Shown one piece after another: positions 51,929 through 63,029 of a DNA stretch of 64,000 bases. The notes below the pieces were generated by a model, which had not been told where the DNA came from, did not search any database, and worked only from the letters and a program-made list of their open reading frames with translations. Source of the DNA: Rhizodiscina lignyota (lineage: Eukaryota > Ascomycota > Dothideomycetes > Aulographales > Rhizodiscinaceae); the NCBI GenBank assembly GCA_010015805.1, contig ML978132.1, positions 844,226 through 908,225 of the forward strand, written 5' to 3'. Numbering within the stretch: position 1 is the first letter of the stretch; the number at the start of each line of letters is the position of its first letter. A program made the position numbers and the translations under genes.

Positions 51929-53842
51929 CGTTTATGTCGAGGTTTGAGGTGAGGTCGATTTCGAGGGAGGAATGCGGGGAGGGTCGGGCAATATGTATCT
52001 GGTATGGGCGACTTGTGCATCGCGCGCCTACTCAATAGCAAATGTAATCATGCCAATGGTTCTGTGAGCTGAATATGAATGATGAAGCAGCCGCAGCTTA
52101 ATCCGTGTTCTGCCGGCTTATAATTGCTCCACTGTCAGCAAAATTTCCGTCAGCAAAGCGGAATGAAAATGAGATGTCCAGTAGACTGAAGATTCAAAGA
52201 AACAACTGGAGTCGCGAAATCAGAACAGGGTTAACTGTCCGGAGATGGTTCCAATACGCGTGCGAAGTACGCGTCGTTCGAGTTGCATGTAAGACGTATG
52301 ATCATATCAGGGCAGAATGGAGCCAAGATTCCAATTGGGATACAGTCTTACTGAATTCAGCATATACCGGGACTGAATGGATTATGCATAATTCAAGTGG
52401 CAAGGTATGAGCTTGGAAGTGTCGGTGATGACCTGAAGAATACTAAGGGCCTGAGATAGTCTCGGTATCTTCGTCGGCATCATTTTCGGCATAGAAAGCG
52501 GACAGCGAGACAAGACATTGAGCGGTCAATACTAGATTTCCGTCGGAGAAGCACGTTTCGTATGGTAGTGATGTCGGCAGATGAGATTGATCCAGCAGGA
52601 TGAAGACGCGCTTGTCATGGTCGACATCAAAGATTACAGATCACCGCAAGAAGAGATTGACGCTGATACGATAAGATTGATAAGATCAACACAACGGACT
52701 TTTCGGCCTTTCACGATTATCCGCTCCGACGACACTTTCATCCCTGCGTCGTCATGATGGCGAGGTTGGCATGCATTTCGAGACGACCCTCATCCACATT
52801 ACATTTTCACGATGTTCTGATTCGTGGACATGTCCGACGATGCCGAAGCCCGAGAACAGGTACACAAGGCAGTGAAGACAGTTCCCATGATGCAAGTCCG
52901 AGTCGTGTGATGCATGGAAACGACGATCTTCTCGTCCCCCGCCTGAACTCGGTATAGCGATGGGCGATGTCCCAACTCCGAGCCCTTTCAATCTGTTCAA
53001 GTGATGTTTGTTTGGAATGAAGCTAACATACGCTAGATGCCTCTCACGTGGCAATACTTTGCGTTCATCCTGTGCAAGACATTTCATTGCACTTTACGCA
53101 GACCAATGCCGAGTACGTTCTCGCATCGAAGCATGGGCGATGCTGTCATGTTTAAATTGCCAAGATATTCGGGCTACGGGAATAGGCTGCAAACAACCAC
53201 AACCAGGAGATCCCATGGATTATGCGTGGAGGTTGGGCCAATCGGCTTGAAGCACGCCCGTGGAGCAGGAGTGGGCAACTTGTTCCTGAAAGATGGACAG
53301 ATTCCCTCGCCATTCGTTCTGCAAGGGTCCGTTGCATCATGGCTACGTGCCTAATCAGGTCACCGGATGTACCATCTGAACCTAACGTGTTCTCCACAAG
53401 CTACCCTCCACAAGCCATCTCATCCCAGGATCATCCTCAATCCACGCCGTTTCTTTCAATGAGCCACGGACAGCATGCGAGTTCGCGTGGATTCCCTGGA
53501 AGCGGCTTCTCATGCCTTCTAAGCGGGGCAATCGCCCGGCGAACAGGTGCCGACTGAAGTACTTACGAAGCAGATCGGCACGCGGGGAAGATTAACCACG
53601 CATCGTATACTCTCGAAATGTTACGTGCAGATGACACGTTGGAATGCTGAACTACTCGTTCAAGACCCTGATCTTCAAGCTCTCTGATGGACAGCATGGT
53701 TCTTGGCTCACGATGCAATACCAGAAGTTCCGTAGTTATTAGCACCCTGAAGCTTGGCTCTAATGTTTGGTAAGTATAATGCAAGGCTCCTTGTACACCA
53801 TCGTCTTGTTTCGCTTCAGGTACCTTTCAATCCATTCTCAGT
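51929..53842. other. Long divergent interval between FAD oxidase and GH27
   Basis: About 1.9 kb. Several short frames (53008-53250, 53222-53557 plus and antisense) overlap each other and have no motif or signal peptide. Probably promoter DNA for both flanking genes, perhaps with decayed sequence I cannot identify. Confidence 0.45.
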
Positions 53843-55372
53843 ATGTCTCATCATCTTCGATATCTTTTGTTTACGCTCAGCGCATCGTACGCTGTAGTGT
53901 ACAGCAACCCGAACAATGATACTGGAAAATTGCCAGGGATGGGATGGAATTCATGGAATGCGTACAATTGTAACGTGACAGAAGACGACATCCTGACAGC
54001 CGCGAAGTCAATCGTCGACCTTGGGCTCAAAGACCTCGGTTACAATACCGTGACAATCGACGACTGCTGGTCCATGAAAGACGGACGAGACAATGCAACA
54101 GGAAGACTCCGACCGAATATGACGAAATTTCCGGATGGTATCTCGGGCGTTGCGGACAAGGTTCACGCAATGGGTTTGAAATTTGGCATCTACTCTACTG
54201 CTGGCAACATGACTTGCGGAGGATATCCTGCGAGTTTGGAGCATGAGGAGATTGACGCTGAGACTTTTGCGGACTGGGGCGTGGATTTTCTGAAATACGA
54301 CAATTGCAATGTTCCGAAAGAGTGGGAAGATGTCTGTCAATACTGTTTGCCCGATGAGCTTCAGTCTGACGTAAAGTTTCAGCCGAATGGGACTTGTGAG
54401 TCAATTCAGAAGCTTTCATTATAAATGGCTAATCTGTGATAAAGGTAATAAAAACACATATCCTCAGCCGTATGTGTCGTGCCACGCCCACAGCTAGCTT
54501 CTAATGAGGCTGCATCTCCTGAATCCGAGTGCTGACAAGCTCTGTGTAGTGAATTCCCCCCACTCTGTCCGCAAAGCTTTGATTACACGACTTCGAAAAC
54601 ATTTGAGCGGGCAAAACGAATGCGCGATGCCATCGACAGCACGAATCGCACGATTCTGCTCAATCTTTGCTTCTGGGGTTACGCAGACGTTCAATCATGG
54701 GGCTCACAAGTCGCAACATCGTGGAGGTCAAGTGATGATATCCAACGTACGACACGACTCGTTACTGTTTCGACATGATTTGCTAACGGCATCGCAGAAA
54801 ATTGGCCTCGCGTCGCTGCGCTGCTGAATTTCAACGCCTTCCATCTCAGCAATACCGACTTTAACGGTCATTCCGATGCCGATATGCTCGAAGTCGGCAA
54901 CAATCTCACCATCGCGGAAGCCCGGTCGCATTTCGCATTCTGGGCAGCAATGAAGTCGCCTCTGTTCATTGGCACGGACTTGACGAAGCTCTCCTCATCG
55001 AATGTCAGCATTCTGAAGAATCCCTACCTTGTCGCGTTCAATCAGGATCCAGAGTACGGTAAACCCGCAACGCCGTACAAGTGGGGATTCAATCCCGATT
55101 GGACGTTTGATCAGTATCATCCCGCCGAGTACTGGGCTGGCCCGAGCAGCAATGGAACGCTGGTGCTGATTCTGAATCCGAGAAATGATACTACTGTCAT
55201 GAAGACGGCAGACTTTTCAGAAATCCCTGGCCTCGACAGTAAGAGCCCGTACGGCGTTACGGATGTTTGGACGGGAGAGGATCGCGGATGTCATAAGGGA
55301 TCGTACACTGCGGATGTTGGAGTACATGATACAATGGCCATATTGCTGCAGAATCGGTGTGATAATTACTGA
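53843..55372 (+). CDS. GH27 alpha-galactosidase, secreted, four exons with a 25-nt microexon
   Basis: Exons 53843-54395, 54445-54469, 54550-54746 and 54798-55372, 1350 nt, 449 aa. Introns: 49 nt (GTGAGT..TAAAG), 80 nt (GTATGT..TGTAG, GCTGAC branch) and 51 nt (GTACGA..CGCAG, GCTAAC branch). The second exon is only 25 nt; splicing it gives [20 protein letters not shown] in frame. Signal peptide [19 protein letters not shown]27 marks: [41 protein letters not shown], nucleophile Asp in [21 protein letters not shown], acid/base Asp in SWRSSDDI, and [18 protein letters not shown]. It releases terminal alpha-galactose (or GalNAc). Last intact gene before the RIP-mutated end. Confidence 0.93.
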
Positions 55373-55860
55373 TGTTAATCGCTTGTCATGCCGCTCGCTT
55401 CTTCAATACTTTGCAAATTTCTCACGGCTGCCATCTCCGCTGCATTGACAGCTATGAGATGATGTCGGAAGTAATGTCACGCTCCGCCGGCTTGCAAATG
55501 TCAAAGTTAGTCCAATGCTCCTCTTACGCCGAGCTGTTTATTCCACGTTGCCTTGTGACTTGTCGAAAGGAGACATTCGATATTGGGGCGGTGATAATTC
55601 AGCAAAGGCCAAAAGAGACAATGAGGCACTGTCAAGCGAATCGGGTCCAAAGCTCGGAGAATTAAAAATCAGCGAGTATTCTAAACAGGGCTCTCGGCCC
55701 TCTCCACTTCCTCCAAACCCATATTACTCTCTTAAGAGGGCTCTCGGCCCTCTTGTTAGATATAGGGGGTGCTATGCTAACCGGCTTAGCTTGCAATCTC
55801 TAAGGAGGACGATTCTATATATATCTAGCCTTAGAAGGTGCCTTATTCGCGCCTTTAGCA
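55373..55860. other. Transition from gene-bearing to RIP-mutated DNA
   Basis: About 490 bp. It includes two copies of a GGGCTCTCGGCCCTCT motif (near 55688 and 55738, 50 bp apart). CpA and TpG become rare from about 55850 onwards. An open frame at 55515-55871 has no recognisable product. Confidence 0.55.
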
Positions 55861-56013
55861 GCTTTAATTAATGTAATAATAAGCCTTATAAACGTATATC
55901 TCAATCTATGGCTCGGATTCGGGTTAGGGCTTAGGCGCGCGGCGGGCCTAAATAGGGGGAAAAAAAGAGCGGGACGGCGAGCGGCGGGTACTACTCAAGC
56001 ATTCTACTCTAGA

Positions 56014-56083
56014 ACGCGTCGCCTTCCCGCAACTTGCCCCATTTCACCCCCTTATTGATACCTAGGAACGCGTCGCCTTCCCA
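56014..56083 (+). repeat. Direct repeat GAACGCGTCGCCTTCCC, two copies 51 bp apart
   Basis: Two near-identical copies start near 56014 and 56065, each followed by a C-rich stretch with ATTTCACCC. A third degenerate form (GGAACCCGTCGCGAATTCC) lies near 56144. They retain CpG-rich sequence and sit upstream of the DUF3505-type fragment. Function unknown; perhaps part of the element's own repeat array. Confidence 0.6.
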
Positions 56084-56306
56084 ATTTCACCCGCCTACCC
56101 CCTATGTTACGCGCACGGATCGCGTCGTGATTTACTGCCCTCTAGGAACCCGTCGCGAATTCCTCTCCCCCTGAATCTGGGCTTGTATAGCCTGTACGCT
56201 GCGCGCCCGTCCGCACTTAATAATAACTACTTTAACTACTATCATACTATTAATCTAATCGTACTAATCTCTTTTTTAATCTCTCTCGCGCTTACTCGCT
56301 CGCTCG

Positions 56307-56352
<46 letters not shown>
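56307..56352 (+). repeat. (CT)n microsatellite
   Basis: About 46 bp of nearly perfect CT dinucleotides, interrupted once by TTT near 56316, preceded by CGCT units. It creates a spurious Leu/Ser-rich open frame. Confidence 0.95.
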
Positions 56353-56353
<1 letters not shown>

Positions 56354-56399
56354 AGCTTATTATCTCTTAAGAATAATATTTTAAGCCCTCGTCGATAAA

Positions 56400-56850
56400 A
56401 CTAAGCTATCCAGCCGCTAGGACTCTCTTACGAGCGCAGACTAAGACTAGAGGCTTACTATATTAGGGCTGTATCTAGACTAAACTAAGCGCGTTATTAT
56501 CTGTACAGAGTGTAAGTACGCGCTTAAGCCGTCCGCTAAGGCCGTGTCTAAGCACCTTTAGGAGAAGTACTAAGTGCCTACCGAAGCCCGCCGCGGCCTT
56601 AATACCTTTATTAACTTACTAAACCTACTACATCCTAATAAGCTTAGTCTCCGGCCTAACGGCTCTATACTATACCCGTACCTTACCGTCCAATCTAGCG
56701 CGGCTTGTAAGTACTACTAGTACTAGTCTACTAGCCTTAACCTCGTACGGCGCTACCTAGCGAAAGGGTACGGTCGAAAGGGCAGCCGTAAGACCTAGCT
56801 TCGTAATAACCTCTATACTAGTCTAAGCCTAACTCGTACCATACGACCGG
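56400..56850 (+). pseudogene. RIP-degraded DUF3505-like (C2H2-type) protein fragment
   Basis: Reading plus strand in the frame whose codons start at positions divisible by 3, the sequence from about 56460 gives ILGLYLD, then from 56499 VIICTECKYALKPSAKAVSKHL, stop, EKY, stop, VPTEARRGLNTFINLLNLLHPNKLSLRPNGSILYPYLTVQS, CKYY, STSLNLVRRYLAKGYGRKGSRKT. This matches the pattern C-x2-C...KHL..KH.VP...L.RPDGS..HPHL.VQ...C.HC...S.S...RRHLAKxHxRKxS of fungal DUF3505/ORSAL-type proteins, with His and Cys converted to Tyr and Gln/Trp to stop, as CpA/TpG mutation predicts. No functional product is possible. It shares strand and phase with the helicase remnant downstream. Confidence 0.65.
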
Positions 56851-56999
56851 TTTAAGTCGAACTGATTTAAGCCTGCTAACAAATTTAGCGCCGGTAGGAT
56901 AAGGAGGGGGTCGGACTGATTTAGGGTTTAGAGTCGAACCCGATTTGCGAGAAAGTAGCAAAGTAGTGCCTAGGGGCGGGTTTTAAGCGTATAGAAATA

Positions 57000-57200
57000 T
57001 AGTCCTAGCCGCGCCCGACCCGGCCATGCAGTCAGAACTATTAGGGTCACGGTGCGTTGTTGCGTTGTGGCCGTGGTCCGCGGTGTGCAGGAGTTTTCGT
57101 GTTCGCGGTCACGTGATCCGAGCAGGATTGGCAGTTCAGCGCAGTACGCAGCGAGCAAAACAAGTCGCGGTCGGACGCAGCAGGCAGGTAGGATAGTAGG
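57000..57200. other. RIP-spared island upstream of the helicase frame, with a TCACGTGA palindrome
   Basis: About 200 bp that keep many CA and TG dinucleotides in otherwise depleted surroundings. It contains TCACGTGA (57109-57116), an E-box-like palindrome, about 410 bp upstream of the likely original helicase start. No protein homology seen in any frame; it could be part of the former promoter or a fragment of unmutated DNA. Confidence 0.45.
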
Positions 57201-58279
57201 TAGTATATTACAGTTAAAGGCGGGTAAGCTGTAGTTAAATATAGTAGGTTAATAGGGTAGTACGCGCCTGTTTCCACAGTACGAAAGTAGTTTCGTAGTC
57301 ACGTATTTTAAGTAGGGCGGGCGGGCGGGTATGCGCGCGTAGCGCGGCTAGGGGCTAAAGCGTCGAAGCTACGAAATAAGAAAAGGGGGAGAAGATTAGG
57401 GATTTAAGTAGATAATAAGACGTATTATTGAGTTCAGAAGGCCATTTAATAGTTGCCCTAGTTATTAGTTAAGGAAGAACCTATAGTAGAACTAAGGAGG
57501 GAGGGAGATTAAAAGATTAGGGGAGAGATAGCAGGTTTCAGCGATTATTTCGAGTATTTACCGTAGTACAAGGCGATTATTTACAGGAGGTGCAGGTACG
57601 CTATTATTAGGAGTAGTATAGGTTTACATTTAAGCTAGAAGCATAAGAGCGAGTTGACGGTAGACGCGCGTAGGGCGATTGTAGTAGAGGCGAGTAGTAT
57701 CGCGGTAGAAGACATCGTAGTTACACGTGAGGAGGTCTAGTATCTAGAGCCTACGTTAGCGCTATTAGCTAGTTTGTAGTTATAGGACGATAGTTATTAG
57801 TACGACGAGTACAAACACATACGCTGCACGCGGGAGGATATATAGAAGTATTATAGGTAAGAGTACAAGTAGGCGAATAGGCGCGGCCGCGGTAGGGCGA
57901 TAAGGTTAGCTATTATAAAGGCGCGAGAGCACGAGATATAGACGGCAGGCGTGTATTACTAGCAGTTTTTCAGGATAGGAGGGTAGTAGCGGTTGTTTAA
58001 GGTAACGGCGAGGCTAGGGGGTAAGGGTAAGGGTAAGGGAGATAAAGGAGAAAGTACAGTTAATAGGGATAAGCAGATACAGCGCGTTATAAGGCAGTAG
58101 ATAGAGAGGGTTTTTATGTTAGCAGATAAGCGGTTAAAGCAAGAGGCTAAGGAGGAGAGGGCGATAGTCTAGGCTAACACGAATAGATACGTACTATAGA
58201 CGTAGTTAAGGAGGGCGGGATAGGCGAGGCATTTAGAGGGGTTTAACCGTAGGTAGTTAGTTAAGATAGCGGAGATACT

Positions 58280-58405
58280 AGTAGATAGAGATAAGAGCGA
58301 CAGCGATAGTAATAGTAGTAGTAGTAACGATAGCAGCGATAATAGTAGTAGCGAAAGCAGTAACAGCGAAAGTAATAGCGAAAGTAATAGCGAAAGTAGT
58401 AGTAT
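58280..58405 (+). repeat. Ser/Asn/Asp-coding trinucleotide-rich tract
   Basis: In the helicase frame this reads as runs of Ser with Asn, Asp and Glu (AGT/AGC, AAT/AAC, GAT, GAA). Repeats of AGTAATAGCGAA-type units are visible at its 3' end. It is a low-complexity linker of the former helicase. Confidence 0.75.
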
Positions 58406-59981
58406 AATAGATGTAAGAAGAGAGTAGGAGTTAGTTAGGGTGTATAATATAGTACAAATAGTTATTTAGGAGGCGTAAAAGGCAGCATAGCTAGAAGTTA
58501 TAGGTTTTACAGCCGCATATTATATAAATAGGAGAGAGACAGGCGAGATATCGAATAAGAAGCTATTAAACACGAGGTAGTAGGGCAAGACGATCGAGAG
58601 GTACGCCGAGGTTTAGTATAAGGTAGTTTGTTATATTTAGAGGACGTAGGGTTTACTAAAGGCGATAAAAGGGGGGAGGGGGAGGAGGAGTAGTAGGAGT
58701 AGTAGTAGTAGCGACAGTAATAGCGGGTTAGGGGACGCGTCGACAGGGCTAGTAGAAGAGGATTTAGAGGAAGATTTAGAAAGGGATTCGGGGTTAGATA
58801 AGGAGATGCGTATAGAGATCGAAAGGGCTAGGTAAGAGGGAAGAAGGTAAGAAGGGAGGGATAGGAGAGAAGAGGCAGAAAATAGTATTAAGTAGAAAAG
58901 ACCGCCGTATAGATTGACTAGCAGACAGATTAGAGTATTAATACAGGTTAGACAGGCTATTAGGCGTGAAGAGGAGTAGGGTAAGAAGGTATAGGGGCGG
59001 GGGTAAGAGTAGAAGTAAGAGTAGGAGTAAGGAGAGGAAGAGAGGGGAGGAGATAAAGAAGATAGTAAGGTAGAAGCGGCGATATTAGAGTTTTTGATCG
59101 CATTGTTAGACCACGACGTGCAGGACGACGCATATACAAACGGCATCGTTAGTAGATTGGCGGTTTTAGGGTTAGATAAGGATTGCGCGTAGAAAGGGCC
59201 GTCTAGGGCGATACAAGCATTGTTAGCAGTCGTTACAGTCGCTAGGATATTAGTTTTATACTACGTAAAGTTAATAAGGGAAGTAGTAATTAAAGAGATA
59301 AGGGAAGAGCAAGGTTTTAGCTAGGTAGAGGCATTAAAGAAGGCGCCGACCCATTTCTAGTTAGCATAGGAGATAGTATACAGGTTTATAACGTTAACCG
59401 CATTTAGTAGCAAGCTAACGCCGATAAATTAGGTTTTAATGTTAAGGATGTACGGGTTAAAGGTATATTATAGCATGGCGGCAGACGGAGTAGTAGATTA
59501 GGTTGGCGATAGGTTGTTATACGGCTACATTAGTTTTAGCATACCGGATTTACAGGCAATAATCTATAGGTTAGTATACGCGTTATAGTTAAGGTTTAAG
59601 AGGAGGTTGTTATTATTACATGTTAACGACGAGGGCTAGCCTAATAGCGCGGATACGACAACGCGGTTACTACTAGTAAAGATAGACTAGATAGTAGATA
59701 ATATAGTAGAGATAAGGGTTAGGTAGAGTTTCGTAGACGACAGGCGGAATAGAGAGGCGTTTAGCGGCGTTAATAGTAGTAAGTAGATAGTAGACAGAGT
59801 TATAGGAGAGTAGTAGTTACGCGAGGAGTTTGTCGATACTAAGGCTACGTACGATATAATCCGTAGAAGCTAGTAGTAGTAGTAGTAGCGGCGGTAGCAG
59901 AATAGTAGCGATCCGGTTATGTAGAAGAAAGATAGGATCTAGTAGTATAAGAAGGATTTAGACGCGTATAGGCAGGATTTA

Positions 59982-60372
59982 TTGGTATTAATATATATAA
60001 TAGGAGGACAGCTAGCTAGGGGCATAGAGATCGTTATAGTATGGTATAAGAACAGCGCGGACGGCGCGGGCAGAGGCATTTTCGTGGAGGACGGGATGGT
60101 GGTGTACGTGGTGCGGTACCACAAGGGCGTGGGGTTCAGCGGCAGGGAGAAGGTGATCCACCGGTATTTGCCACACGAGGTCGGGTCGTTGTTGTTGTAC
60201 GATTTGTGGTTGGTGAGGCCGTTTTGGGACAGGTTGGAGAGTGTTTCCACCGTCGCATCGACGGCGGCGGCGGCAGCGGCGGCGGCAGAGGTCGAAGGAG
60301 ATGGCAGCGGCAATATCGCCGGCAACAACAGTAGAAATATCGCTAGTAGTAGTAGAAGCGGCCGCAGCCCGT
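59982..60372 (+). other. RIP-spared coding island 1 of the helicase remnant
   Basis: An uninterrupted open stretch in the helicase phase; CA and TG are normal from about 60045. It encodes GRGIFVEDGMVVYVVRYHKG, then IHRYLPHEVGSLLLYDLWLV and an Ala/Gly/Ser linker. Upstream (to ~60040) and downstream (from ~60375) the same frame is full of TAG. Codons keep CAC, CAG and TGG that are converted elsewhere. Confidence 0.7.
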
Positions 60373-60479
60373 TTTTGTAGGAGCCAAAGCTAGAACAGGC
60401 GTAGCAGGGCCTAAAGATAAGAGGGAGAAGACAGTAAGGAGGAGGAGGAGGAGGAGAAGAAAGGGATAATAGAGAGGAC

Positions 60480-60740
60480 AGACAGCAGCCGCCGTCGATG
60501 AAGACGGTGTATTGGGACACGGACAGGGTCAGAAAGGCGATCCAGAAGGCCAGCATGACATATTTAGGGGTGAGGATAAACATTATGTGTTGGAGGCACA
60601 GCAGCAAGGCGATTTACAGGCGGTATATCAATGACAAGGCCATCATCCAAGCCATCACGAGAGGAGATGAGGACGGTGGGCAGCAGGGAGAGGACGAGGG
60701 GGGGGAGGGGCAGTATGTCAACGGGTTTAATTAGAGAGAG
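60480..60740 (+). other. RIP-spared coding island 2 of the helicase remnant
   Basis: Open in the helicase phase with normal CA/TG. It encodes KTVYWDTDRVRKAIQKASM, MCWRHSSKAIYRRYINDKAI and a Gly/Glu-rich acidic linker, the segment before the helicase core. TAG stops reappear directly after 60730. Confidence 0.7.
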
Positions 60741-60989
60741 GTCGGATTCCATTTACAGATAGGCTATAACGCGTAGATAGGGGAGGGCATATATAGTAAG
60801 GGCGTCGATAAGTCGCTATTCTATACTATAGCGCAGTAGGTCATGTTTCGGAAGGTTAGTAAGGAGTAGCATAAGTTTTTAATGTTCGAATCGGCGTTAC
60901 AGGAGCCGGCTAAGCAGGGTTTAGTAGCGGCCTATAGGAGGCAGTAGGCGGAGGAAGAAGAGTTTAGGAGGTAGGTAGCAATACGGAAG

Positions 60990-61247
60990 ACAGACATAAG
61001 GAAGCAGTTGCGGAAGTTGGTCGGGCCAGACGCAGAGTTCAGAGGGTTGCAGGAGCCGGCGATCAAGGCGATTATGCAGCAGAGAAGCCCGGTGGTGGCG
61101 ATCATGGCGACGGGAGAGGGCAAGAGTTTGTTATTCATGTTGCCGGCGTTTTGTTCCACGGGCATGACGGTGGTGGTGGTGCCGTTGATCATGTTGAGGC
61201 AGGACATGGCGGCCAGATGCAAGGCGGCGGGGATAGAGTACGTAGAG
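60990..61247 (+). other. RIP-spared coding island 3, carrying the helicase Walker A motif
   Basis: Open in phase, encoding LVGPDAEFRGLQEPAIKAIM (Q motif-like), Walker A ATGEGKSLLF and VVVVPLIMLRQDMAARCKAAG (motif Ia). Mutated sequence begins at the TAG around 61247, with motif II (61377-61388) already damaged to DECY. Confidence 0.75.
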
Positions 61248-61909
61248 TAGAGTAGCGTAAGGCCGTACGAGTAGGCGTTAATCGTATTTATAACGCTAGA
61301 GTTAGCGGTAGGCGTAGCGTTTAGCCAGTTTTTAAACAGGCAGAGGGTAATAGGCCGGTTAGATCGAGTAGTAATTGACGAGTGCTATATAGTATTAGAT
61401 TTGAGCGAGGGGGGCGGGTAGAGGAGTCGGGTTTTACGGTTAAGGGAGTTAATTAGGGTAGAGACATAGATAGTATTTTTAACAGTAACATTACCGCTAG
61501 CGGACGAGCTAGAGTTTAAAAGATTAATAGGGTTCGGCGGTAGTAATAGTAAGAAGAGAGGCGGCGGTAGCGGTAGTAGTAGTAGAGAGAGCAATAGTAG
61601 TAGTAATAGAGAGAGTAGTAGTAGTAGCAAAAGAGAGAGTATAGAGAGAGAGGGAGAGGGAGAGGGAGAGGAAGAGGGAGAGTATTAGTTTAGGGCGCCG
61701 ACTATAAAGAAGAATATTAAATACCAGGTAATTTTTCATAGCTAGGCGGAAGAGGAGGAGACGGTAGTTAGATTAGTAGAGGAGAAGAGGGCGTAGTATG
61801 CGATACTAGGCTAGATTATAGTGTATTACGATATAGTCAAGAAGACGGAGAGGTTAGTAAAGGTTTTAGGGTATAAGTATTTCTATAGAGTAGTAGGTAG
61901 TAAAGAAGA

Positions 61910-62130
61910 AAAGGCGAAGTTGTTACAGGTGTTGAAAGAAGGCACGGAGCAGGTTTTCACGGCGACAAACGCGTTGGGATTGGGGGTTGATGCGCCGACG
62001 ATTAGGGTGGTCATACACGTGGGCAGGGTGAGGAAGTTGAGGAGTTTCGTGCAGGAGAGCGGCAGGGCGGGCAGGGACAGGAGGGCGTGCGAGTCGATCG
62101 TGTTACAGGCGGTTAAGGTCGATTAGAGGA
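61910..62130 (+). other. RIP-spared coding island 4, carrying helicase motifs V and VI
   Basis: Open in phase, encoding KLLQVLKEGTEQVFTATNAL, GLGVDAPTIRVVIHVGRV and FVQESGRAGRDRRACESIVL. The frame before it (61690-61900) is recognisable but mutated; after 62127 TAG stops resume. Confidence 0.75.
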
Positions 62131-62348
62131 CGGGTAAGGTCATATAGGAGGATAGGAGCTAGTAGGGGATAGAGGATAATATGATAGAGTTTATAGATTC
62201 GTAGGGTAATAGCTAGTATAGGAGGGTAGTATTAGACAGGGTAATAGACGGTAGGAGGGACAGAGAGGGGTGTAAAGAGGAAGAGGAGGCGTATAACGTG
62301 TATTACGGGAGGCGATTACAAGAGGGAGAAGGGTAGTTATAAGGGGAG

Positions 62349-62466
62349 GGATTGTAGTAGCAGACGGGATTGTAGTAGGTAGAGGGATTATAGTAGTAGG
62401 AGGGATTATAGCAGGCGGAGGGATTGTAGCAGGCGGAATTGTAGTAGGTAGAATTGTAGCAGGTGT
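62349..62466 (+). repeat. 18/15-bp minisatellite coding (GLQQxE)n in the helicase remnant
   Basis: Five 18-bp units followed by two 15-bp units, in the helicase phase: GGA-TTG-CAG-CAG-x-GAG-like, with most CAG now TAG. The original protein had a Gln-rich repeat here, between the helicase core and the C-terminal cysteine-rich domain. Confidence 0.8.
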
Positions 62467-62754
62467 ACATATATAGCTAGAGTAGGCAGAGTAAGGGGAG
62501 AGGGAAAAAGAGGGTTATTAATAAGAATAGCGATAATAGTAGGGATAGAAGTAGGGACGAGAGGGAAAGGCAAGAGTTAAGGATAGAGTTTAATAGGGAG
62601 ATAATAAGGCGTAGGGCTAGAGTAAAGGGCGAGAGGGTATTATAATAAGAACAGATAATTATAGAGTAGAGGTTAGAGGATATATTAGAGGAGTAGTACG
62701 CGGGTTGTGCATATTGTTATGTAATAGGCGATAGAGTATATATAGGGCACGAGT

Positions 62755-63029
62755 TCGAGGAGTGTTTAAGGGTGGGAAGCGAGGTCGACGCAGAGATGTT
62801 CAAAGAGGTGGTCAGGGAGGTTAAGGAGGGCGTCGAGTGGCAGAGGTTTGCGGGTTGTTGGGGTTGCGGGGTGCCACAGGGGGTTTGCAGGACGTGGGAG
62901 TTGAACGAGGCGAACGGCAGGTGGAAGTGGCGAAGGCAAGGGGTTTTCCAGTGCCAGCATAGGAAAGGAGTGTTGATCGAGGCGGTGGTGGCGTTGTGGT
63001 ACGTGAAAGGGGAGGAGTTTAAGGGGTAG
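62755..63029 (+). other. RIP-spared coding island 5, C-terminal cysteine-rich domain of the helicase
   Basis: Open in phase, encoding GSEVDAEMFKEVVREVKEGV and a Cys-rich segment with CWGCGVPQGVC and CQHRKG. The pattern C-x2-C-x-x-P-Q-x3-C-x-x-W is typical of the C-terminus of fungal telomere-linked helicases. A sixth island (63090-63224) continues to the frame end with DDLGGFKRSLVKWLGFKEMV. Confidence 0.72.

Noticed and set aside
56183-56398. 71-aa Leu/Ser-rich frame
   Set aside because: Created by the CT microsatellite.
59939-60607. 222-aa minus-strand frame, and similar minus frames at 58637-59146 and 62717-63205
   Set aside because: Antisense of the helicase remnant. RIP makes TAG/TAA stops on the plus strand, leaving the complement artificially open and Leu/Pro/Ser-rich.
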